From Planctomycetaceae bacterium (GTDB lineage Bacteria > Planctomycetota > Planctomycetia > Pirellulales > Pirellulaceae): a stretch of DNA of 7,295 nucleotides. The notes below the pieces were generated by a model. It did not search any database, was not told the DNA's origin, and saw nothing but the letters and a program-made list of their open reading frames with translations. This document shows positions 1-6,593 of the stretch, piece by piece; positions within the stretch are counted from its first letter, which is position 1; the number at the start of each line of letters is the position of its first letter. The stretch is taken from the NCBI GenBank assembly GCA_002702965.1, contig PADE01000295.1:5543-12837 (forward strand), given 5' to 3'. The position numbers were made by a program, and so were the translations under genes.

Positions 1-197
1 AAGCCCGGGCGGTAGAAAAGAAGCTCTTCGGAGGTCCCCAGCCCGTACCCGGTCAACGTCAACTCGACCCGGGTACCCCGCTGCGCGCCGCGGGGTTCGA
101 TTTGCTGTAAGACCCGCATCTGAGACTGTCCAAATCCCAGATCGGTCAGCGCGAGCAACACGCAAACGCACAGCCGCATCGAGTCACTCTGTGACAT
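1..197 (-). CDS. Secreted PPC-type surface protein, N-terminal part (cut by left edge)
   Basis: Only the first 65 codons are visible; the gene runs off the left edge. Reading leftwards from ATG at 197, the protein starts with a short polar stretch, then a hydrophobic signal segment (about residues 8-22, LCVCVLLAL), then a mature region with EPRGAQRGTRVELTLTG (about 34-50) and LGTSEELLFY (53-62). This block is a known hallmark of large planctomycete exported proteins that carry IPT-like beta domains and bacterial pre-peptidase C-terminal (PPC) domains; their function is mostly unknown. The start at 197 is preferred because GGGGAA lies a few bases upstream; ATG at 179 (MRLCVCV) is an alternative that gives a tidier signal peptide. 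The gene begins 27 bp after the DUF1501 stop on the same strand, so the two are probably co-transcribed. The family call is from recognised sequence character; PPC domains themselves would lie outside the window. Confidence 0.75.
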   Translation of the reverse strand, partial: MSQSDSMRLCVCVLLALTDLGFGQSQMRVLQQIEPRGAQRGTRVELTLTGYGLGTSEELLFYRPG

Positions 198-224
198 GAA
201 TTTCCCCACGAGATCGCCACCGGT

Positions 225-1532
225 TTAGGTGAGCAGCTCCTTGACGACGTGGCCGTTCTTGACAATCTCAACCGGACGTTCGCCCGGCGCCATGAGCTCC
301 TTGTCGGCCACGATCCCAATCAAGTGGTAAACCGTGGTCAACAGGTCTTGGGCCGACATCGCTCCCGACTCCGGTTCGCCAGCCGTCAGATTGGATGACC
401 CGTGCACCGTGCCCCGTTTGATACCGGCCCCCGCCAACAACACACTGAACACGCGTGACCAATGATCCCGACCGGCATTCGAGTTGATCTTCGGAGTCCG
501 GCCGAATTCGGTCGTCACAACCACCAGCGTCGAGTCGAATAGGTCTCGCTCGATTAAGTCGCGCAAAAGTCCCGCTAAGGCGTGATCGAACGCGGGCAAC
601 TGACTGCCGATCGACGGCGCAATGTTGAAGTGATTATCCCAGCTGCCGTAGGTCAGTGAGACAAACCGAGCGCCCGCCTGGACCAGCCTTCGCGCCACCA
701 GCATCCGTCGACCGGCTGCACTGCTCCCGTACGCATCCTGGACCGCAACCGGTTCAGTCGACAGATCGAACGCCGCACGCGCCTGCCGCGACGTGATCAG
801 CCGGTAGGCTTGGTCGTAAAACGAATCGATCGCTGCCAAGCGTGGCGACGGCTGACGCTCGATACGGCGATTGATCATTCGCAAAATGCCACGGGCCCGC
901 TGAACCCGTTGTACTCCAATTTCCTTCGGTGGGGCCAGATCGCGAACGGCAAAGCCAGGAAGACCCGGATCGCTACCGAGCCCGAACGGACCGTGCGCTG
1001 AACTGAGGTAACCGCTACCCGCAAAGCGATTCGGTCTTTCTGGAATGCAGATATAGGGCGGCAAATCGCCGCGCGGCCCGAACTCGTGCGACACCACGCT
1101 GCCAATGCTCGGATAACGCACGACCGGACTCGGCGAATAGCCGGTGAACATCTGGTGCACGCCCGCGTCGTGATCGGCCAGCAGATGCGTCACCGCTCGA
1201 CAGAGCGTGAACTGGTCGTTGACCTCCGCCAGCCTCGGCAGATGACTGGAAAACTGGATGCCCGGGAGTTTGGTGGCGATCGCCTGGACGGTGCCACGGT
1301 AGGCGGTAGGCGAGACCGGCTTGGGATCGAACGTCTCCTGGTGGGCGATTCCCCCCGGCAGAAAGACGTGGATCACCGATTTCGCCCGCCCCTCACGGCT
1401 GGTGTACTGCTTGATGTCCGCCCTGGCTTCCCACCGCAAAACGTCGGCCAGAGAAAGCCCCAACCCCCCCAGGGCGCCGACTGTCAGGAAATCTCGCCGC
1501 GTCGCACGGCGCCGTTGTTGCGGAAAAAGCAT
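225..1532 (-). CDS. DUF1501 family protein with Tat signal
   Basis: A 435-residue, apparently complete protein of the DUF1501 family, which is greatly expanded in planctomycetes and related to the alkaline phosphatase/sulfatase fold; no reaction is established for most members. The N-terminus has a twin-arginine motif RRDFL (12-16) followed by a hydrophobic, glycine-rich stretch (17-32), so export in folded form by the Tat system is expected. Family blocks seen in order: PGGIAHQETFDPKP (59-72), HLLADHDAGVHQMFTGYSP (116-134), YGSWDNHF (295-302), TEFGRTPKIN (341-350), GRDHW (354-358) and GTVHGSSN (374-381). Their conserved His, Asp and Glu residues suggest a metal-binding site (inference). The start at 1532 is supported by GGGGAG six bases upstream. 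It sits directly ahead of a PPC-type gene. In many planctomycete clusters a DUF1549/DUF1553 cytochrome-like gene is the partner; here none lies upstream inside the window. Confidence 0.93.
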   Translation of the reverse strand: MLFPQQRRRATRRDFLTVGALGGLGLSLADVLRWEARADIKQYTSREGRAKSVIHVFLPGGIAHQETFDPKPVSPTAYRGTVQAIATKLPGIQFSSHLPRLAEVNDQFTLCRAVTHLLADHDAGVHQMFTGYSPSPVVRYPSIGSVVSHEFGPRGDLPPYICIPERPNRFAGSGYLSSAHGPFGLGSDPGLPGFAVRDLAPPKEIGVQRVQRARGILRMINRRIERQPSPRLAAIDSFYDQAYRLITSRQARAAFDLSTEPVAVQDAYGSSAAGRRMLVARRLVQAGARFVSLTYGSWDNHFNIAPSIGSQLPAFDHALAGLLRDLIERDLFDSTLVVVTTEFGRTPKINSNAGRDHWSRVFSVLLAGAGIKRGTVHGSSNLTAGEPESGAMSAQDLLTTVYHLIGIVADKELMAPGERPVEIVKNGHVVKELLT

Positions 1533-1538
1533 GGTCCA

Positions 1539-1555
1539 CTCCCCGGTTCAAACCG
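1539..1555 (-). promoter_or_regulatory. Ribosome binding site of DUF1501 gene, overlapped by small inverted repeat
   Basis: On the minus strand GGGGAG (1544-1539) lies six bases before the ATG and decides the DUF1501 start. The inverted repeat CGGTT-CA-AACCG (1544-1555) abuts it. The two-base loop is too tight for an ideal hairpin, so a regulatory role is only a possibility. Confidence 0.5.
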
Positions 1556-1692
1556 ACTCGAAAGAACCCGCGCTCCCGCGGAGCATTCTCTATTGTCGAC
1601 GGTCGGCAGACCGAGTCAATGGTCGGCGCGTACGGGCCGCAAACAGGCCGGGCCGATCGCAAATGGTCGCGTGGGCGCGGCGCCCTTCTCAA

Positions 1693-1718
1693 GTCACTAC
1701 CCCCTGTCACTACCCCCT
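1693..1718. repeat. 13-bp tandem duplication
   Basis: The unit GTCACTACCCCCT occurs twice head to tail (1693-1705 and 1706-1718), and a following G extends the match by one base. It is exact. It lies in non-coding DNA a few bases before a stem-loop. Replication slippage is the simplest origin. Confidence 0.9.
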
Positions 1719-1729
1719 GGATGATCAGA

Positions 1730-1760
1730 CACCCGCTCGGCACTGCCGTGCGATCGGGTG
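1730..1760. other. Stem-loop in intergenic region
   Basis: Outer arms CACCCG (1730-1735) and CGGGTG (1755-1760) pair perfectly. After one mismatch, TC pairs with GA, then, past one bulged G, GCAC (1740-1743) pairs with GTGC (1748-1751) around a TGCC loop. This gives about 12 pairs in 31 bases. There is no T-run on either side, so it is not a classical terminator. It could be part of the leader of the DUF1501 transcript or of a small RNA; no function can be assigned. Confidence 0.5.
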
Positions 1761-2130
1761 CCCGGTTTCTCGATCCGGTGATGTGCCGCGTCAACCATCC
1801 TCGGCCGCCCGGAGACGCAATGCGGGTCACGATCGCCAGACCCCACCGTCGCAGCGCCGCCCGCCTTTCGCCCCTTCGTCAGGCGCCGGCATATTCCGGA
1901 TTTCCCTCGCCATCAGCGCCTTGTGTGACCCCAATGCACCATCGTCAGCACACGACTCAGGCCCGTCACGGGCGGCGCACACATCACCCCTAAAACGGGC
2001 GCACCGAGCCGCACAATCGAATCCCGTGCAGTGCGGCGCGCAAGCCGTCTGGCGGCCGCATTGGTACCGACGCCACCGGCAGCGGGTGCGACGGGAGTCG
2101 GGATCACAAGACGCGTATGAGTGTGGCCCA

Positions 2131-2138
2131 ATTATAGT
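2131..2138. promoter_or_regulatory. Candidate -10 box(es), TATAAT on minus strand, TATAGT on plus strand
   Basis: ATTATAGT stands out in GC-rich DNA. Read on the minus strand it contains a perfect TATAAT (2136-2131), which could drive leftward transcription toward DUF1501 with a leader of about 590 bases. Read on the plus strand it gives TATAGT (2133-2138), about 107 bases before the glycosyltransferase start. I see no good -35 hexamer at the right spacing for either direction, so neither is secure. Confidence 0.3.
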
Positions 2139-2244
2139 AACAGTAGCGTGGTATCGACCGGTCGCCTCACCCGTAGATCTCCGCAGGTGACGGTAGTGAT
2201 GACCCGGGCCTAACTACGCGCGGCATTATCAGGGACCTACGATC

Positions 2245-3858
2245 TTGACCATTCAGACCGATACACCAGGCCACGCACGCATCGCAATCGCGATGGTTCC
2301 GATCGCTGGGGTTCTGGCATCGATCACAATGTACGCGCTGACACCTCACGGTCCGGGCGTCAGCCCCGACGGCGTCGCATACATCGAACTCGCTGGCCAC
2401 TTGCTGAATGGAGAGGGGTATGTCATCGATCGCGACCAGTCCTTCACCGCGCGCCGCGAGCGAACGCCCTGTACCCATTTTCCGCCCGGCTACCCAATAG
2501 CCCTGGCACTCAGTTCCATCTGCTGCAATAGCGACGTGCCCGCAGCGGCACGGGTGTTGGGTGCACTTTTGTTCGGCGCGAATCTGATCTTGTTCGCGAC
2601 TGCGATTTACTGGGGCACCGCCCACAATCGGGCAGCTACGGGTCTAGCAATCCTATTTTATTTAACGTCACGGCCACTCTTTACAACACACTCAAAGGTC
2701 ATGTCCGAATCGCTCTTTCTGACATTCTCATTACTTGCCCTGCTCCTGCTAACTCGGCATATCCGCCATCCCGGCCGCTACGCAGTCGTCGCGGCTGCGC
2801 TGCTGGTCGGGGTTGCCGCGACGACACGAGCCGTCGGCATCACCCTGGGACCACCTATTATTGGCGTACTACTTCTGCAGTCGGGCCGCAGCCTGCGAAA
2901 CCGGATTCGCGAAACGCTCCTGTTCACCTCGTGCGCCCTTCTGCCGATCGGCTGCTGGGTTCTCAGGAACACCATGTACGCTCAGTCAGCAGCTCAAGTC
3001 CGTAGGCTGGGATGGCATCCGGTTTCACTTCCCGAATTCGAGGATCTAGTCAAAACGATGTATAAGTTCTGGTCACCCGTTTCGCTACCTCTGCGGGGAC
3101 AGGGACTGCTCATCGTGATCGCTGGCGTGGTGGTCTTGGCAGCCGCGGTTCTTCTGTATCGCCGAAACAGCAAACCGGGTGTCACCCAGTCGCCATCGTT
3201 CACGCTCGGGTCACTGGGCATCTTTTTCTTTTGCACTTATCTCGCCACCGTCCTTTTCTCAATCTCCTTTCTGGACGGGTCAACATCGCTTGACACCCGG
3301 ATCATGCTGCCGCCGCTGCTACTGATGACGATCGGCGTCGTTTCGATGGCGTGGTCAATATCGCGGAGTCTGCCGCGCAAAGGAATCTGGCCCAGCTGCC
3401 TGGCGCTGGCGCTGCTCTGTATTGGTCTTAGCGCACGGCCGGCTGCCCGCAACGTGCGGGACATCTACAAAGACGGGCAGGGATATACGTCCACTGTCTG
3501 GCAAGGTTCCGAGCTCATCTCATATCTGCAATCGGTTGATGGAGATCGCGAGATCTACACCAATGGTCCCGACGCGCTGCGACTCTGGACGGGGCGGATC
3601 TCCACGTTGCTCCCCGGAAGACAAGATGGCTCAACAAAACAACCGTTGCCTGAATATGAGAACCAGATGGACCAAATGGCGGCCGCATGTCGATCCGGAG
3701 ACGCGCTGATTGTCTATTTCAATAACATCACGTGGCGGTGGTACTTGCCATCGGTCGACGATCTCGTCGAGATGAATGCCCTGCCCGCGGCGCGCACGTT
3801 CGCGGACGGTTTCGTTTGGTCGCAAGACCGTGCCTCCAAGGTCGTAGACGCCGATTAG
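2245..3858 (+). CDS. Multi-pass membrane GT-C type glycosyltransferase (ArnT/PMT-like)
   Basis: A 537-residue integral membrane protein whose layout matches GT-C glycosyltransferases, which move a sugar from a polyprenyl-phosphate donor to a lipid or protein acceptor on the outer face of the membrane. About ten hydrophobic segments are visible, near 12-32, 82-93, 104-123, 131-146, 153-170, 178-210, 224-241, 287-305, 322-343, 352-371 and 381-396, followed by a soluble tail (400-537). Family-like features: an acidic residue in the first outer loop, SPDGVAYIELAGHLL (40-54, candidate catalytic D42), then THFPPGYP (77-84), SKVMSESLFLT (150-160), ATTRAVG (192-198), and LDTRIMLPPLLL (349-360), like the D-x-RY-x-x-P block of this group. 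The start is TTG with AGGGA ten bases upstream (2231-2235); ATG at 2293 would cut into the first membrane helix. It stands alone, with no sugar-biosynthesis neighbours, so the substrate is unknown. The stretch near 2640-2720 is visibly less GC-rich than neighbouring genes. Confidence 0.82.
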   Translation: MTIQTDTPGHARIAIAMVPIAGVLASITMYALTPHGPGVSPDGVAYIELAGHLLNGEGYVIDRDQSFTARRERTPCTHFPPGYPIALALSSICCNSDVPAAARVLGALLFGANLILFATAIYWGTAHNRAATGLAILFYLTSRPLFTTHSKVMSESLFLTFSLLALLLLTRHIRHPGRYAVVAAALLVGVAATTRAVGITLGPPIIGVLLLQSGRSLRNRIRETLLFTSCALLPIGCWVLRNTMYAQSAAQVRRLGWHPVSLPEFEDLVKTMYKFWSPVSLPLRGQGLLIVIAGVVVLAAAVLLYRRNSKPGVTQSPSFTLGSLGIFFFCTYLATVLFSISFLDGSTSLDTRIMLPPLLLMTIGVVSMAWSISRSLPRKGIWPSCLALALLCIGLSARPAARNVRDIYKDGQGYTSTVWQGSELISYLQSVDGDREIYTNGPDALRLWTGRISTLLPGRQDGSTKQPLPEYENQMDQMAAACRSGDALIVYFNNITWRWYLPSVDDLVEMNALPAARTFADGFVWSQDRASKVVDAD

Positions 3859-3870
3859 CCGCGACCTGAT

Positions 3871-3900
3871 TTCCTGCGTAGGCAGGGTCCTACACAGGAA
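3871..3900 (+). terminator. Stem-loop 12 bases after the glycosyltransferase stop
   Basis: Arms TTCCTG (3871-3876) and CAGGAA (3895-3900) pair; after a two-base internal loop (CG/CA), TAGG (3879-3882) pairs with CCTA (3889-3892) around a six-base loop. Ten pairs in 30 bases, right behind the stop codon, suggest a 3' end or transcript-stabilising hairpin. No T-run follows, so intrinsic termination is uncertain. Confidence 0.5.
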
Positions 3901-4093
3901 CGCCGCACGAATCTTTCAGGGCCGATCATCCCGCACCGACCGATCGGTGGCACACGTTGGAACTTGTCGGCCGCGCCGCGGCAACGGGTCGGGCATTTTA
4001 GAGGTGGCCGTAGCGGTGCGAAAGCGAACAGGCGGCCGAGCTGCGACCGCGGCAGGGCTCCAAACCGGAAAGGCACAATCTGGCCTTTGCGGT

Positions 4094-4119
4094 TACAATG
4101 CGCCGCGAGCGACGCGGCG
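4094..4119 (+). promoter_or_regulatory. Candidate promoter (TACAAT) and 5'-leader hairpin
   Basis: TACAAT (4094-4099) is a good -10 box; the best -35 match, GGCACA at 4072-4077 with 16-bp spacing, is weak. Transcription would start near 4106. Immediately downstream the arms CGCCGCG (4101-4107) and CGCGGCG (4113-4119) form a perfect 7-bp all-G/C hairpin with loop AGCGA. It ends six bases before the ribosome binding site AGAGAGG (4126-4132) of the next gene. If the transcript begins at or just before the hairpin, it would be a 5'-end structure. Confidence 0.42.
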
Positions 4120-4141
4120 ACTTGAAGAGAGGCGCGACACG

Positions 4142-5323
4142 ATGACCGGGTTGGACCATGACCGCGACCGGCTTGCACGGTGCGCGCTGAGGACGGTCGT
4201 GGGGAGCGTACTGATCCTGGCCCACGCGTCCGGAGTGTGGGCCAACGCCGGGCCGCGGGCCACTGCGGCCCGGATCATCGCCGAACCGGTTGGTATCCAG
4301 GGTGTGAGGATCACGCGCGAAATGCTGTCGATCGATTTGCGCCCCGCGGAGCGGGGACAGCGCGGCATTGTCGAGGCGGTATACTACCTGCAGAACGAGG
4401 GCCCGGAACAACACCTCGACCTACTGTTCGCCTTTGGTTCCGAGGACAACGCAGATTGGTCGATCACACTCGACGACGTACCGATCACCGGCGCACGCAC
4501 CGAAAACACGGATACACCCCGTGCATGGTGGCCCCCCGCGACGACGCCTGGCCTCGACGGAGACACCCTTTCCTACGGCCCGGGCTGGATCACGGTCCGA
4601 CCACTCGCTTTTTCGATCGTCGTCCCCGCCGGAGCATCGGTGCTCAAGGTTCGCTATCACGCAGCGGTCCGAATCCACCTCGCGCGGCCCGCCATGGTCC
4701 GACAGTTCGCGTACGTACTCGCCCCAGCCCGCGCCTGGGCGGAATTCGGTGGACTGGACGTGACGATCCAGCTGCCGGGCGGGTGGCCGGTCGCTGTGAC
4801 ACCGGTCCTGGAGCGTGATGGCGACCTGCTGCGCGGACGTTTCGACGCCATTCCAGCTAACGCCATTGCGCTCACGATGCGGCCACCAGTCCCGGAGGCC
4901 TACCTGACCACCAAACGCGTCGCCTGGGGGCTTTATCCTCTGGTAGCCATTATCGGACTGATCGGTTGCTGGGTCTGCGGCGGTGCGCTGCGGCGACGGG
5001 ACCAGCGGAGTCGTCCCCCGGGAGCCAGCCGATCACACCCCTCATTGCTCCGCAACGTGGTCTATGCTGCCGCGATCGGAATGACCTTCGGGGTGCTGAT
5101 GTTTACGACCGGTCTCGCTGCCGCGTGGGGACCCGACCTGGCGTTTCCCCTACCCGCCGATGAACGCACTCTGGCAAGAGCGGCGCGGTTGGAAGAAGGG
5201 TACGGTCCGCTGCTGCTGTTCGCCGGCGCCCTGCTCTTGGCAGTCGCGGCCGCCGTGATCGGCGGCCTATTCGCGATGCTTGCCGCGCTCAAAGTGGCGC
5301 GGAAAACGACAATCGGCGGCTAG
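4142..5323 (+). CDS. Exported protein with extracytoplasmic beta-type domain and three C-terminal membrane segments
   Basis: I do not recognise the family. The chosen start, ATG at 4142, follows AGAGAGG with nine bases between and places a clean signal peptide at the N-terminus: hydrophobic LRTVVGSVLILAHASGVW (16-33), likely cut after WANA (33-36). The frame is open upstream to 3947 but that part looks non-coding. The mature protein is 393 minus about 36 residues. Residues 37-255 are rich in alternating strands typical of beta-sandwich domains (e.g. IVEAVYYLQNEGPEQHLDLLFAF, split around 76-98; ASVLKVRYHAAVRIHL 165-180; GGLDVTIQLPGGWPVAV 203-219). Three membrane segments follow: about 260-283, 304-329 and 355-383, with an Arg-rich cytoplasmic loop after the first (RRRDQRSR, 284-291). 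Signal peptide, outer domain and C-terminal anchor resemble the general plan of DUF4424-like proteins, but this is architecture only. No catalytic motif is visible. It is flanked by its own candidate promoter and a 3' stem-loop, so it is probably expressed alone. Confidence 0.8.
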   Translation: MTGLDHDRDRLARCALRTVVGSVLILAHASGVWANAGPRATAARIIAEPVGIQGVRITREMLSIDLRPAERGQRGIVEAVYYLQNEGPEQHLDLLFAFGSEDNADWSITLDDVPITGARTENTDTPRAWWPPATTPGLDGDTLSYGPGWITVRPLAFSIVVPAGASVLKVRYHAAVRIHLARPAMVRQFAYVLAPARAWAEFGGLDVTIQLPGGWPVAVTPVLERDGDLLRGRFDAIPANAIALTMRPPVPEAYLTTKRVAWGLYPLVAIIGLIGCWVCGGALRRRDQRSRPPGASRSHPSLLRNVVYAAAIGMTFGVLMFTTGLAAAWGPDLAFPLPADERTLARAARLEEGYGPLLLFAGALLLAVAAAVIGGLFAMLAALKVARKTTIGG

Positions 5324-5330
5324 ACCTGGT

Positions 5331-5369
5331 CAAGAACATCGCATCCGCTGCCAGCGGCGACGTTTCTTG
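5331..5369 (+). terminator. Stem-loop just after the membrane-anchored protein gene
   Basis: Starting seven bases past the stop codon, CAAGAA (5331-5336) pairs with TTCTTG (5364-5369); further in, C5337 pairs with G5362, TCG (5339-5341) with CGA (5358-5360), and CCGCT (5345-5349) with AGCGG (5353-5357) around a GCC loop. About 15 pairs form, with small bulges. No T-run follows the 3' arm, so it may act as a processing or stability hairpin, or as a non-canonical terminator. Confidence 0.55.
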
Positions 5370-5488
5370 GCCGGTCCGTCGCCAGCCCCGGGGACAGTAA
5401 CGCGCCGCGACCGTTGTCCACACCGGCAACACCGACCATCGGCTCTGGACACCCCCTGGCAAGGCCTGTCTATTAGGGGAGTTGGTGG

Positions 5489-5497
5489 TGATAAGAT
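5489..5497 (+). promoter_or_regulatory. Candidate extended -10 promoter of the DUF6263-like gene
   Basis: TGATAAGAT (5489-5497) matches an extended -10 element (TG-n-TAAGAT). No convincing -35 hexamer is seen, as is often the case for extended -10 promoters. The predicted transcript would start near 5504, giving a leader of about 70 bases before the chosen start codon. Confidence 0.38.
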
Positions 5498-5571
5498 CGG
5501 TTCAGCGCACACGAGTACTCTCGCGTCTCGTGCTACCTCCAGCGACTGCCACTTTCATGGAGATGACTTCG

Positions 5572-6492
5572 ATGCTGCGACAATCTGTCTTGTCCGCGTT
5601 TATATTACTCTTGTTGGCCGGCCGGGGTTCCACGCAGGTGCCGCTCGTGCCGGCGCTCAAAGAGGGGAGCCAATTTGAAACCCAAGAGATCACCATCTTG
5701 CAGCAGACACTCACCATCGCCGGGATGGAGACGGTTACCAAGAACGAGTCGATCACGGCCACCGTATCGACCGTCGGCAAGCGCAATGTGGCCGGACTTC
5801 TGGAGGTCAGGCAGCGGACCAAATCGCTCCAGGTCTCGGTGAGTGCCCAGGGGATGGAGTATTTCTTTGATTCGGCCAATCCCGACAAACGGGGCGATTC
5901 GATGCTGGAAGTCTACCGCGATATTCACAAGGTGATGGCCCGGCTGGTGGCGATCGTGGTGTACGACAAGAACCATCGTGTACGGCAGGTCAAGTTCGAC
6001 AACAACCTGCTGAACGGCTTGTCGGACCCTCTGCGCAACCAGATCAAGGACCAGTTCGATCCCCAGAAGCTGACGGCGACCGCCAATCAAGGACTAGACC
6101 GTCTGCCCGGCAAGCCGGTCAAACCGGGTGACTCCTGGCAGCGAGAGGAAACGGTCAACCTGGACGCCGGCCAGGCGCTGGTATTCCAGAATCAGTACAC
6201 CTACGCAGGGACCGTCGAAAAGAACGGCGTGAAGCTCGACAAGATCGTCCACAAACCGCTGGCGGTCGCACTGACGATCGCCGACGACTCACCGCTGCCG
6301 CTCAAGTTGAAAGAGAGCAAACTGAAGCCCGCAAAGTCGAGCGTCTTGCTGTTCGACCGCGCTGGTGGACGTTTTGTGGAAAGTAAGGGATCGGTGCGCA
6401 TCACAGGTGACATTACGTTCATCGTCAACGGGAACGACCTGCCCGCCAAGCTGGACCTGACGATCACCAACGAAACAACCGAAGTCCACTGA
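5572..6492 (+). CDS. Secreted DUF6263-like protein
   Basis: A 306-residue exported protein. The start at 5572 is chosen because GGAG (5559-5562) sits nine bases upstream and because it puts the signal peptide at the very N-terminus: MLRQSVLSAFILLLLAGRGS, with cleavage likely near STQ|VPL (20-23). Two ATGs at 5557 and 5563 and a TTG at 5482 are in frame but fit worse. The mature part begins with LKEGSQFETQEITILQQTLTI (29-49, shown here as a family-like block), continues with repeated strand-like segments, VYDKNHRVRQVKFDNN (130-145), then DRLPGKPVKPGDSWQ (176-190) and a C-terminal strand region ending in LTITNETTEVH. The 'KEG..F..E......QT..I.G' opening and the 'PGKPVKPGDSW' block recall DUF6263, a family of secreted proteins of unknown function frequent in planctomycetes; I am fairly but not fully sure. 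There is no lipobox cysteine, so it should be periplasmic or released. No enzymatic motif is visible. Confidence 0.82.
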   Translation: MLRQSVLSAFILLLLAGRGSTQVPLVPALKEGSQFETQEITILQQTLTIAGMETVTKNESITATVSTVGKRNVAGLLEVRQRTKSLQVSVSAQGMEYFFDSANPDKRGDSMLEVYRDIHKVMARLVAIVVYDKNHRVRQVKFDNNLLNGLSDPLRNQIKDQFDPQKLTATANQGLDRLPGKPVKPGDSWQREETVNLDAGQALVFQNQYTYAGTVEKNGVKLDKIVHKPLAVALTIADDSPLPLKLKESKLKPAKSSVLLFDRAGGRFVESKGSVRITGDITFIVNGNDLPAKLDLTITNETTEVH

Positions 6493-6499
6493 CCCGGTA

Positions 6500-6551
6500 C
6501 GTTTGCCTGATCCACGAGACGGGTCGCGACCTCGGTCCGCCAAGGCAGACG
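6500..6551 (+). terminator. Stem-loop after the DUF6263-like gene, with internal palindrome
   Basis: Arms CGTTTGCCT (6500-6508) and AGGCAGACG (6543-6551) pair over nine positions including one G-U pair. The loop contains CGAG (6515-6518) pairing with CTCG (6531-6534) and a perfect 10-bp palindrome GGTCGCGACC (6522-6531) that competes with that inner stem. It begins seven bases after the stop codon. No T-run is present. Confidence 0.4.
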
Positions 6552-6563
6552 CCGGTCGCACAG

Positions 6564-6593
6564 TGTTTCCATTGGCTATGTTTCCATTGGCTA
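6564..6593. repeat. 15-bp tandem duplication
   Basis: The unit TGTTTCCATTGGCTA occurs twice head to tail (6564-6578 and 6579-6593), exact, with the next T extending the match. It ends 10 bases before the ribosome binding site of the small membrane protein gene. The 15-base unit would keep any reading frame intact, but the chosen start lies downstream, so it is most likely leader DNA. Confidence 0.9.

Larger units (their letters stand above)
1533..2244. other. 712-bp divergent intergenic region without a credible gene
   Basis: This stretch separates the leftward DUF1501 gene from the rightward glycosyltransferase gene. Open frames on both strands are rich in Arg, Pro, Ala and His, lack domains or ribosome binding sites, and look like chance reading of GC-rich DNA. 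Structured elements seen: small inverted repeats at 1544-1555, 1572-1584 (GCTCC-CGC-GGAGC) and 1600-1613 (CGGTC-GGCA-GACCG), a 13-bp tandem duplication (1693-1718), a strong stem-loop (1730-1760), and an ATTATAGT segment near 2131. It presumably holds the promoters of both flanking genes. A decayed gene or a small RNA cannot be excluded by eye. Confidence 0.6.

Noticed and set aside
1541..1560. CCGGTTCAAACCG, resembling a tRNA T-arm
   Set aside because: The flanking bases do not form a five-pair T stem and no acceptor, D or anticodon arms can be placed around it.
1591..1619. TTGACT on the minus strand (1619-1614) as -35 box of the DUF1501 gene
   Set aside because: No acceptable -10 hexamer lies 16-18 bases downstream; the nearest AT-rich bases (CAATAG, TAGAGA) match poorly.
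1086..1724. Plus-strand open frame of 212 codons
   Set aside because: It is antisense to the DUF1501 gene over most of its length and has no recognisable protein character.
1321..2190. Long plus-strand open frame of 289 codons
   Set aside because: Its first part is antisense to the DUF1501 gene and the rest is Arg/Pro/Ser-rich with no domain or ribosome binding site; it is chance reading of GC-rich DNA.
3947..4141. Extended N-terminus (65 codons) for the gene at 4142
   Set aside because: The extension would bury the signal peptide inside the protein, covers a promoter-like box and a leader hairpin, and lacks a ribosome binding site.
4180..4818. Plus-strand open frame of 212 codons
   Set aside because: It lies inside the membrane-anchored protein gene in another frame and is extremely Arg-rich; the overlapping gene has signal peptide and membrane segments.
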